Program-made: the position numbers and the translations under genes | Origin: CAYNFH01 sp964396385 | Lineage (GTDB): Bacteria; Armatimonadota; Chthonomonadetes; Chthonomonadales; CAJBBX01 | DNA: 22,688 nt | Reading direction: 5' to 3' | NCBI GenBank assembly: GCA_964396385.1 | Contig: CAYNFH010000099.1 | Location: forward strand, 1-22,688 | The notes under the pieces: model-generated | What the model was told of the DNA's origin: nothing | Databases searched by the model: none | Seen by the model: the letters and a program-made list of their open reading frames with translations, nothing else | Shown: positions 7,181-13,380 of the stretch, piece after piece | Position numbering within the stretch: position 1 is the first letter of the stretch | How the letters are laid out: every line of letters starts with the position of its first letter

Positions 7181-7303
7181 TCATGCTCCCCCCGGATCGC
7201 GCAGCGCCTCCTCCATACTGCGCGCGTACGCCACAATACCCCGCTCGATGACGAAGTCCGGATCCGCCAATCCCACCAGATCCCCGCAACCGGCGAGCGT
7301 GCT
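7181..7303 (-). pseudogene. possible C-terminal remnant of a lost gene
   Basis: On the minus strand the last 37 codons before a TGA (7181-7183) read as protein-like sequence (GLADPDFVIERGIVAYAR, then a MEEALRD end). The upstream part of the frame runs into the repeat at 7326-7400 and then antisense to the M23 gene. The fragment may be the tail of a gene truncated by repeat insertion. I do not recognise the parent family. Confidence 0.25.
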
Positions 7304-7325
7304 CTCCGTAGAGGTAGGTAGCGAC

Positions 7326-7400
7326 CTCCCCCTCACCCTCTCCTTGTGAAGGAGGGAGAATTCCCTCCCCTTACGAAGGGGAGGATTGGGGAGGGGTTCC
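7326..7400. repeat. GC-rich double-hairpin repeat, copy 1
   Basis: Two consecutive hairpins of the form CTCC-TTGTGAA-GGAG and CTCCCC-TTACGAA-GGGGAG are followed by a G-rich tail. A second copy with the two stems in the opposite order lies at 13312-13380. It sits between the gene remnant and the M23 lipoprotein and could affect transcription into the latter. Confidence 0.8.
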
Positions 7401-7432
7401 GCCACAACGAACTGGAAGGGAGTGTACAGGGG

Positions 7433-8755
7433 ATGCTGCGCATGCTCTTGCTGCTGGGGGTGGTTCTGATAGGCGCCTGCGCCTTCCACTCTGGTGCCGA
7501 CATCGCCGGAAAGTGGGAGGGCAAGCTGGACCTTAGCAGCGTCGTTCCGCCCGGCGCGGCCAAGCCGCAGCTTACCCTCGTCCTCCACGTCCGTCGCGCC
7601 GGGGATGGGGCTCTCTCCGGCACGCTAGACAGCCCGGACCAGGGCGGGTTTGGTATTCCTGCGGACGTGGTGACCCTGAAGGGCAACGCCCTCCACATGG
7701 AGATACACTCGCTCCAGGTGACCTACGACGCCAAGCTGGATGCTGACGGCAAACATATTAGCGGTACGTTCCAGCAGCGCGGGCTTTCCGTCCCGCTCTC
7801 CCTGGCCCGCGCCGAAGAGAAGCCCGCCGCCCCGCTGGACCCGCTGGTACTCAAGGTGGGCCGAGAGGTGGCGCAGGCGTGCGCCAGGGGGGATGCGCAT
7901 GCAGCAGCGGCCCGGTTTGACGCGGTCATGCTCCAGGCCGTTCCGGAGGCCCGGCTCAAACAGTTACTCGACCAGATTCGCGCCTCCGCTGCCATCGGCA
8001 GCCGCGCGGAGGAGACGGTCCAGGGCCGAACGTACGAGGCCGTCCACACCTGGGGCGACCGGCAGATCCGAATCACCGCAACGGTGGACGAAACGGGCAC
8101 GGTGGGCGGCCTGCTGCTGCGGCCCGTAGTCGATCCCCACCACCTCCCGCCGGATCCGAAGGCCGGCTATGTCCCCCATGCGACGTTGCGGCTCCCGTTC
8201 GACGGGACCTGGTGGGTCTTCTGGGGCGGCGATACGCTGGAGCAGAACTACCACGTCATTGCGCGCGACCAGCGTCACGCCTATGACATTGTCATGCGCC
8301 AGGGCGACTCCACCATTCGGGGAGACGGCAAGAAGAACGAGGATTACTACGATTGGGGCAAACCGGTCCTCGCGCCTGCCGCGGGCTTGGTCACGGAAGC
8401 CGTGGATGGCGTCGAGGACAACGTCCCGGGCAAGATGAATCCGGAGCAGCTATACGGCAACCACGTCGTCATTGACCTGGGTCAGGGCGAATTTGCCGTC
8501 ATCTGCCACTTCCAGAATGGCTCGCTGAAGGTGAAGCCTGGCGACCATGTCCGCGCGGGTCAGCCGCTGGGCCTTTGCGGCAACTCCGGCAACTCGTCGG
8601 AGCCGCACGTGCACATCCATCTCCAGGATCGCAAGGAGCTGGGAGGCGCGGCCATCGGGCTGCCGATGCCCTTCTCACATTACGTGGCGGACGGCAAGCC
8701 GGTGGCCCGTGGCGTCCCTGTCCGCGGTCAATACGTCCGCAACGCCGCGCACTGA
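7433..8755 (+). CDS. lipoprotein M23-family metallopeptidase with DUF3887-like domain
   Basis: This 440-residue predicted lipoprotein has a signal peptide with a lipobox-like IGAC ending at C16. Residues about 20-128 form a beta-rich module (GKWEGKL, SGTLDSPDQGG, ISGTFQQRG) that often precedes hydrolase domains. About 135-231 resembles DUF3887. The rest is an M23 (LytM-type) domain with zinc-ligand motifs HAYD (H282, D285) and HVHIH (H392-H396), typical of enzymes that cut peptidoglycan cross-bridges or regulate such enzymes. The start at 7433 is chosen because GGAAGGGAG (7414-7422) lies 10 bases upstream and the signal peptide begins there; the frame continues upstream only through the repeat. 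The TMEM175-like gene starts 11 bases after its stop, suggesting one transcript. Confidence 0.88.
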   Translation: MLRMLLLLGVVLIGACAFHSGADIAGKWEGKLDLSSVVPPGAAKPQLTLVLHVRRAGDGALSGTLDSPDQGGFGIPADVVTLKGNALHMEIHSLQVTYDAKLDADGKHISGTFQQRGLSVPLSLARAEEKPAAPLDPLVLKVGREVAQACARGDAHAAAARFDAVMLQAVPEARLKQLLDQIRASAAIGSRAEETVQGRTYEAVHTWGDRQIRITATVDETGTVGGLLLRPVVDPHHLPPDPKAGYVPHATLRLPFDGTWWVFWGGDTLEQNYHVIARDQRHAYDIVMRQGDSTIRGDGKKNEDYYDWGKPVLAPAAGLVTEAVDGVEDNVPGKMNPEQLYGNHVVIDLGQGEFAVICHFQNGSLKVKPGDHVRAGQPLGLCGNSGNSSEPHVHIHLQDRKELGGAAIGLPMPFSHYVADGKPVARGVPVRGQYVRNAAH

Positions 8756-8766
8756 GCTAGAGAAGG

Positions 8767-9246
8767 ATGATTCGCGAAGAGCTGATGAAGCGGGCGCAGA
8801 GCAAGCCCACCGCCTTCCGATGGCGAGGCGGCGACGTCTCCCGGCTGGAGGGGTTCAGCGACGCCGTCTTCGCGTTCGCCCTGACGCTGCTGGTGGTCTC
8901 GCTTCAGGTGCCGAAGACGTTCGACGAGCTGCTCGTCACTATGCGCGGATTCGTGGCCTTCGCGATCTGCTTCTGCCTGCTGGCGATGGTCTGGTACGAC
9001 CACTACCTCCTCTTCCGACACTACGGCCTCAAAGACACCTCGACGGTGGTGCTCAACACCGTGGCGCAGATGGGCTGCGACATCGTCCTCATCGGGATCG
9101 GGCTGATCTCCATCGCGCTCGCCTGCGGGCGGACGCCCGCCCTCTCCATCGCCTCCGGATCTATGTACTGGACCATAGGCATCGCCATGACCATCTACTG
9201 GTCCATCGCCGGCGCCCGCCGCCGCAAGCTGGAGGCGCGGGTGTAG
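8767..9246 (+). CDS. TMEM175-family (DUF1211) membrane protein
   Basis: This 159-residue protein carries the family signature RLEGFSDAVFAFALTLLVV (residues about 26-44). In bacterial TMEM175 homologues this lines a potassium-selective pore. About four membrane segments are visible (near 33-49, 62-80, 97-119 and 133-149) against six in most bacterial members, so this is a short form and ion selectivity is uncertain. A cytoplasmic N-terminus and a basic C-terminus (ARRRKLEARV) are predicted. The ATG at 8767 is preceded directly by AGAAGG, which is unusually close; a second ATG at 8785 is possible. It follows the M23 gene closely and is probably co-transcribed. Confidence 0.85.
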   Translation: MIREELMKRAQSKPTAFRWRGGDVSRLEGFSDAVFAFALTLLVVSLQVPKTFDELLVTMRGFVAFAICFCLLAMVWYDHYLLFRHYGLKDTSTVVLNTVAQMGCDIVLIGIGLISIALACGRTPALSIASGSMYWTIGIAMTIYWSIAGARRRKLEARV

Positions 9247-9265
9247 AACCACAGGCACTGAAGTA

Positions 9266-9367
9266 CCTGTCTGAAGATAATCGTCCTTCGGACGACCGGA
9301 ACTGGTTCTCTCTTGCGGTATCGAGATAATGTTCCGTCTGTCCGAAGGACAACTCCATCCAGACAGG
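9266..9367. repeat. imperfect long inverted repeat element
   Basis: Arm 9266-9293 and the inverted arm 9340-9367 share CCTGTCTG and GTCCTTCGGAC exactly, separated in each arm by nine unmatched bases; the loop is 46 bases. The inner block GTCCTTCGGAC is itself a small hairpin. The element fills the gap between the convergent TMEM175-like and DUF1854 genes and could act as a bidirectional terminator or be a small mobile repeat. Confidence 0.65.
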
Positions 9368-9390
9368 GATATCAATCCCCGGCACCTCTC

Positions 9391-9888
9391 TCACACGCTG
9401 CGCTCGATGATCCCCTGCGTCTCGGGGCCGAGCTTCTCCACGTCCGCGAACTCGTATCGGCTGCCATCCACGTCCGTCACCAGCACGCGGTTGGCGCTCA
9501 GGTACTGGATATTGTCCCGCAGGTTGCGCGCGATAATCTCAGTGCGGCCTTTGTCCGTCTCCACCGTCCAGTATACAGTCCCGAACTCCTCCTTCACGCC
9601 CTCCACCCGGCGGACCACCGGCACGAAGTAACGCAGCTCCAGCTCCTCCTCCAGCACAAGGCGCGAGCCGGAGTCCATAGCGGCGGGGTCCACCACCAGT
9701 CCGATGTCCTTGCCATTGCCGTCCAGGAACCCGATGTACCTGCCCGGCTCCGAGATGGGGAACGCGCGGAAGGAATCGGCCTTGAGCCAGGACCGCTCGC
9801 CCTCATAGGTGAGCCGCGTCACCCCCGCCACGCGGAAGAGGCGGATGCGTTTCGGTTCGAGAATGCGGAGATCGGTAGTGTCTTCCAC
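9391..9888 (-). CDS. DUF1854 family protein
   Basis: This 165-residue protein matches DUF1854: RAFPISEPG (about residues 42-50), a short beta segment ending GLVVD, LEEELELRYFVPVVRRV, a TVYWTVETDKG strand and the final LVTDVDGSRYEFADVEKL. DUF1854 genes are known as neighbours of a dedicated ABC transporter, including in cyanophycin clusters of proteobacteria, but the biochemical role is not established. The family lacks a signal peptide or membrane segment, suggesting a cytoplasmic partner. The GTG at 9888 is chosen (AGAGGG just upstream) because the frame above it (to 9939) reads through a dispersed repeat. The ABC gene lies upstream on the same strand, 376 bases away across repeats. Confidence 0.83.
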   Translation of the reverse strand: MEDTTDLRILEPKRIRLFRVAGVTRLTYEGERSWLKADSFRAFPISEPGRYIGFLDGNGKDIGLVVDPAAMDSGSRLVLEEELELRYFVPVVRRVEGVKEEFGTVYWTVETDKGRTEIIARNLRDNIQYLSANRVLVTDVDGSRYEFADVEKLGPETQGIIERSV

Positions 9889-9916
9889 TGACCCTCTGTT
9901 GCGTACTGCGCAAGCT

Positions 9917-10016
9917 GTCATCCCGAACGAAGCCTTCATGAACTCCGTTCACCATGGAGCACGAAAACGGCCCGCCGAGCCCATGTTCAGAACAGTGAGG
10001 GATCTGCTTTACGCTA
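9917..10016. repeat. dispersed inverted-repeat element, partial copy B
   Basis: It begins with GTCATCCCGA (9917-9926) and contains GTGAGGGATCTGCTTTACG (9995-10013) as in copy A. About 65 extra bases separate the two blocks, and the inverted right end is missing. This looks like a rearranged or composite copy. Confidence 0.7.
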
Positions 10017-10060
10017 GCTGTGCCAACTGAGTATCTGCAGGTGAGCTACCGTACCAACCT

Positions 10061-10234
10061 GTCATCCCGAGCTTCGCGAGGGATCTGCTTTAAGGTAGCT
10101 GTGCGTACTCTGCCGGAAAAAGCAGATTCCTCCCCAGGGGCCGGCCCAGGGTTCCCGCTCCCGCCACTGGTTCGAGGGAGCGGGACGCTGTCCGCTTCGC
10201 GGCCAAGGCGCGGTTCACCCGCGCTCGGAATGAC
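10061..10234. repeat. dispersed inverted-repeat element, copy C
   Basis: It starts with GTCATCCCGA (10061-10070) and ends with TCGGAATGAC (10225-10234). The segment from about 10081 to 10132 is almost identical to copy A from 6987. It contains a 10-bp perfect stem, TCCCGCTCCC (10153-10162) with GGGAGCGGGA (10176-10185). It ends 30 bases after the ABC gene stop. Confidence 0.8.
10153..10185 (-). terminator. possible stem-loop terminator of the ABC exporter gene
   Basis: A perfect 10-bp GC-rich stem with a 13-base loop lies about 80 bases downstream of the minus-strand ABC stop. No T-run follows, so it may act only with Rho or as an mRNA 3' end stabiliser. It is part of repeat copy C. Confidence 0.3.
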
Positions 10235-10264
10235 AACGCGCCTGTCCTCGCTCCCTCATCATTC

Positions 10265-12763
10265 CTACACCGCGCGGATCCGGTTCACCTCGTTCTGGAT
10301 GCGGACGAGGTTGGCGTAGACGCCGTCCTGCTCTATCAGCTCCTCGTGCGTGCCCACCTCCGCCAGCTTGCCGTCCTTGAGCACCACCAGCCGGTCGGCG
10401 TGGCGGAGCGTGCTCAGACGGTGCGCAATGGCGAAGGTAGTGCGGTTCCGCACCAGGCGATTGATGGCCTCCTGGATCTGCTTCTCCGTCTCCGTGTCCA
10501 CGCTCGCGGTGGCCTCGTCCAGGATCAGGATACGCGGGTCGTGCAGGATGGCGCGGGCAATGGAGATGCGCTGCCGCTCGCCGCCGGAGAGCCGCTGGCC
10601 GCGCTCGCCTACCTGCGTATCGTATCCATCCGGGAACTTGAGGATGAACTCGTGGCAGTTGGCCGCCTTGGCTGCCCGCATGATCTCCTCCGCGGAAGCC
10701 TCAGGCCGGGCGTACGCGATGTTGTCTCGGATGGTGCCGGGGAAGAGGAACGGCTCCTGCAGCACGATGCCGAACTGCCGGCGGAAGTCCTCCTGCCGGA
10801 TATTGCGGATGTCCACGCCGTCCACCAGGATGGCGCCCTCACTCACGTCGTAGAAGCGGGAGAGCAGGTTGATGAGCGTGGATTTGCCGGCGCCGCTGTG
10901 GCCCACCAGCCCAATCATCTCGCCCGCTCGCACGTGAACGTTGAAGTCCTCCAGCACCCGCTTCGCGCCGTCGTAGCTGAAGGAGACGTCCCGGAACTCC
11001 ACCTCGCCCCGGATGTGCTCCACAGGGACGGCGTTCTGCGCCTCCCGGATGTCCGGCTCCGTGTCCAGCACCTCGAAAACGCGCTCCGCCGCCGTCAGCG
11101 AGCGCGTGGACCAGTCCATGGCGCGCGTAAAGTTCTGAAACGGAGCGTAGAACTGCATGAGGTAGCCGCTGAACATTGTGAGCATGCCCAGCGTCATCAC
11201 GCCGTGCAGCACCTGGTAGCCGCCCACCAGCCAGATGATCCAGCCGCCCATGCCGATGAGCAGCCCCAGCAGGGGAAAGTAGAGCGCGAACATGCTGTTG
11301 GCGTTGAAGCTGGCCTGGAACACGCTGCGGTTCCGCTCCATGAAGCGGGCGTTCTCCCGGTCCTCCTGAGCGAACGCTTTGATCACCCGCACGCCCGCCA
11401 GCGCGCTGTTGAGGGCGGAGTACATTCGGCTGATGCGGTGCCATACCAGCCGGAACCGCTGCCGCGTGCGTGGCATGAACCAGCGGGAGAGCGCCACGAT
11501 GAAGGGGCCCGGCGCCAGCAGCAGCGCCGCCAGCCGCCAGTTCAGGCGGAACAGCACTGCGCTGGTGAGGGTGAGCGTGAGCGCGTTGGAGACGAAGAAC
11601 GGCATCCCGTCCATCAGGAAGTCCCAGAGGTTGTCTGCGTCGTTGGTTACGCGCGACATGAGGCTTCCCGTGCTGCGCTTGTCGTAGTAGTTGAGCGACA
11701 GCTCGTTGTACTTGTGGAAGAGCGCCACGCGAATGTCCATGAGCGTGCGCGCGCCGATGAACGCGTTGATGCGCCGCTGGCAGTACTGCAGTCCGGAAGC
11801 TACCAGGCGGACGGCGATCATGAGGCCGACGAGTAGCGCGACGCGGGCCATTGGCCCGCTGGTAAATGGGTAAATGGGTAAATGGGTGTACGACCCTGCC
11901 GGGGGAGCTGGCCCCTCAACCCCCAATACTGGGGGAGCTTTCGTCGCGGAGACGAGGGTGTCCACCACCCGCCCGCCCAGGTACGGGGGCGCGAGGTCCG
12001 TCAGGCTCGTGCCGAGCAGCACCGCGAGCCCCGCGCCCACCTGCAGCTTGTACGGCTTGAGGAACCGGAAGAGGCGGACCAGCACGGCCCGCTTGTCCAG
12101 GCAGGCCGGACAGACTCGTGTCTCCTTGGGCAGCGGCCGGCCGCACTTGGGGCAGGTCTGCTTTTCGGGCAGCTCGAACCGGGGGACCTCTGCGGCGGCC
12201 AGTGCGCCGATCTGCCGGGCCAGGATGTGGGCATCCGGTGCGTTGGACTGGGTGAAGCGGACCAGCGGGAAGGTCTCCTCGTCCGTCCGGACCTGGAGGA
12301 TGCCGTTCCCCACGAACATCTCGACGGTCGCTTCGTGGATGGCATCTACCGGCACGGAGCGGCGTACCCGTACGCGTCCCGCCTCCGGGACGAGCACGGT
12401 AATGGCGTCCTGCTCCACCACGAGCCATTCCGAGCCGAAAGTGCCCTCCAGCGTGAGGTCGGCTTCGAAGAGGATGGGCAGAGACGCCGCCTCCGCGGGG
12501 GCACGTCCGTCTCTGGTGGAGACGGCGGCTGGCGCAGCGGGCGCAAGGGTCGCCGCCCCACCTCCAATTGAGGGGATCGCGGACTCGGCCGCAGGGGCGG
12601 CCCGAAGTATGTCCCGAGCGGAGCGGAGGGATGGCCGCCCGTCGTCTGCCGATATCCGAGCTGGCGTGGGCGCGTCCACGGCAGGCGTGGTACTCCCTGA
12701 CGCCGGGCGCGCGCGCCGCAGAGCTTCCTCGATCTGCTCGGGCAGAGTTTCCAGAAAAGGCAT
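10265..12763 (-). CDS. ABC exporter (TMD-NBD) with N-terminal PH-like region and zinc ribbon
   Basis: This 832-residue half-transporter is expected to work as a homodimer in the inner membrane. An Ala/Pro-rich tail (1-95) is followed by a beta-rich region (about 97-190) and a CxxC...CxxC zinc ribbon (C204, C207, C218, C221). Next comes a six-helix type-IV exporter domain (about 235-560), then an NBD with Walker A GHSGAGKST (621-629), signature LSGGERQR (725-732), Walker B ILILDEA and an H-loop in IAHRLS. This architecture next to DUF1854 matches the transporter associated with cyanophycin metabolism in other bacteria, but no cyanophycin synthetase is in view and the substrate is unknown. Residues about 275-303, between the first two helices, are repeat-derived. 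The ATG at 12763 has only a weak ribosome-binding site. Confidence 0.93.
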   Translation of the reverse strand: MPFLETLPEQIEEALRRARPASGSTTPAVDAPTPARISADDGRPSLRSARDILRAAPAAESAIPSIGGGAATLAPAAPAAVSTRDGRAPAEAASLPILFEADLTLEGTFGSEWLVVEQDAITVLVPEAGRVRVRRSVPVDAIHEATVEMFVGNGILQVRTDEETFPLVRFTQSNAPDAHILARQIGALAAAEVPRFELPEKQTCPKCGRPLPKETRVCPACLDKRAVLVRLFRFLKPYKLQVGAGLAVLLGTSLTDLAPPYLGGRVVDTLVSATKAPPVLGVEGPAPPAGSYTHLPIYPFTSGPMARVALLVGLMIAVRLVASGLQYCQRRINAFIGARTLMDIRVALFHKYNELSLNYYDKRSTGSLMSRVTNDADNLWDFLMDGMPFFVSNALTLTLTSAVLFRLNWRLAALLLAPGPFIVALSRWFMPRTRQRFRLVWHRISRMYSALNSALAGVRVIKAFAQEDRENARFMERNRSVFQASFNANSMFALYFPLLGLLIGMGGWIIWLVGGYQVLHGVMTLGMLTMFSGYLMQFYAPFQNFTRAMDWSTRSLTAAERVFEVLDTEPDIREAQNAVPVEHIRGEVEFRDVSFSYDGAKRVLEDFNVHVRAGEMIGLVGHSGAGKSTLINLLSRFYDVSEGAILVDGVDIRNIRQEDFRRQFGIVLQEPFLFPGTIRDNIAYARPEASAEEIMRAAKAANCHEFILKFPDGYDTQVGERGQRLSGGERQRISIARAILHDPRILILDEATASVDTETEKQIQEAINRLVRNRTTFAIAHRLSTLRHADRLVVLKDGKLAEVGTHEELIEQDGVYANLVRIQNEVNRIRAV
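11863..11886. repeat. octanucleotide tandem array TAAATGGG x3 inside the ABC gene
   Basis: Three perfect 8-bp units (24 bases, so frame-neutral in total) encode the peptide around residues 293-301 in the first external loop of the exporter. The next 50 bases (to about 11940) include the small palindrome-like CCCCCAATACTGGGGG, another repeat-type sequence, so the loop looks built from inserted repeats. Confidence 0.85.
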
Positions 12764-12831
12764 GATCCGTGTCTTACCGGTTTCTTAACGAAGTTTACCC
12801 GACCGGATTCTACCGTCCCGGCCGGACCCAC

Positions 12832-12837
12832 TATAAG
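12832..12837 (+). promoter_or_regulatory. weak candidate -10 for the Tat-exported small protein
   Basis: TATAAG lies about 70 bases before the TTG at 12910, in the 146-base divergent gap to the ABC gene. No good -35 is present at 16-18 bases. A TAGAAT on the minus strand (12808-12813) is an equally weak -10 candidate for the ABC gene. Confidence 0.25.
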
Positions 12838-12909
12838 GAGCCGCTGCAGGAGGGATGGGATACGGTTCGCGCGAATCCTCCGGCAAACGCCCCACAGGAG
12901 AGCACCCCG

Positions 12910-13299
12910 TTGAGTGGAACCACACGCAGAGGATTCCTGCGGTCCGCCGTTGCCGGCGGAGCCTGCCTCGCTTCCAGCGGCATCGCCCCGCTGCGGGCGC
13001 ACGGCGGCGAGGGCTGGCTCACGGAGCTCATGGACGCGGGCGGAGGCCTGATGGCGACCGCTTCCGCCGTGGTGCAGCTCATCGGGCGGCACGCCGTGTG
13101 GGGGCTGGGCGGCCGCGCGGCTAACTACGCCCGCAGCGGGAGCATGGCCGGAACAAGCAGCATGGCGGTATCGCGGGGCGATGGCGTGGACTACTGCTTC
13201 ATCTTCAACACGCGGGAGTTCCCGTCCAGCGCGGGGGACGTGATAGGCACGCTCAAGAAGAGCATCGACAAAGCGCTGGACGGGATCAAGCTGAGCTGA
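12910..13299 (+). CDS. Tat-exported C-terminal fragment of a serine beta-lactamase-like fold
   Basis: This 129-residue protein has a twin-arginine signal (TTRRGFL, R6-R7, then a hydrophobic AVAGGACLASSGIAPLRA). The mature part resembles only the C-terminal region of class C beta-lactamase/DD-peptidase-like serine hydrolases: GGGLMATASAVVQL, then YARSGSMAGTSSMAVSRGDG and YCFIFNTR. RSG (75-77) stands where the KTG/HTG motif is expected. The catalytic SxxK and YxN motifs are absent because the N-terminal two thirds are missing, so hydrolysis is unlikely. It may be a stand-alone binding domain or a relic kept in frame behind a signal peptide. The start is TTG at 12910 with GGAG 9 bases upstream; it gives the shortest product that begins at the Tat motif. 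A frame extension to 12769 adds residues unlike a signal. Confidence 0.7.
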   Translation: MSGTTRRGFLRSAVAGGACLASSGIAPLRAHGGEGWLTELMDAGGGLMATASAVVQLIGRHAVWGLGGRAANYARSGSMAGTSSMAVSRGDGVDYCFIFNTREFPSSAGDVIGTLKKSIDKALDGIKLS

Positions 13300-13311
13300 C
13301 ACCACACGCCT

Positions 13312-13380
13312 ATCCCTCCCCTTGCGAAGGGGAGGGGAGAATGCCCCCTCCTTGAGAAGGAGGGGGTTAGGGGGAGGTCC
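13312..13380. repeat. GC-rich double-hairpin repeat, copy 2
   Basis: CTCCCC-TTGCGAA-GGGGAG and CCCTCC-TTGAGAA-GGAGGG hairpins are joined by GGGAGAATGCC, followed by a GGGGGTTAGGGGG tail. It lies between the convergent Tat-protein and fucosidase genes. The fucosidase stop codon (13367-13369) lies inside it. Confidence 0.8.

Larger units (their letters stand above)
6914..7432. other. repeat-rich intergenic region
   Basis: This 519-base gap contains a dispersed inverted element (6967-7109), a short palindrome ATGGCGCTTGCGCCAT (7142-7157), a possible C-terminal gene remnant on the minus strand (7181-7303), and a GC-rich double-hairpin repeat (7326-7400). No intact gene is supported. Confidence 0.7.
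9889..10264. other. repeat-filled gap between ABC exporter and DUF1854 gene
   Basis: This 376-base stretch consists almost entirely of two further dispersed-repeat copies and a GC-rich stem-loop. No gene is seen. The minus-strand ABC transcript would have to cross it to include the DUF1854 gene. Confidence 0.7.

Noticed and set aside
6967..10234. Composite transposon bounded by the dispersed elements
   Set aside because: The elements are non-coding, no transposase lies between them, and the enclosed genes look like ordinary chromosomal genes.
10346..11836. 496-codon open frame opposite the ABC exporter
   Set aside because: It is antisense to conserved ABC motifs and has biased composition; such frames arise from high GC at third positions.
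12346..13305. 319-codon minus-strand frame spanning the Tat-protein and ABC N-terminus
   Set aside because: It overlaps two better-supported genes on both strands and has Arg/Pro-rich shadow composition without domain similarity.
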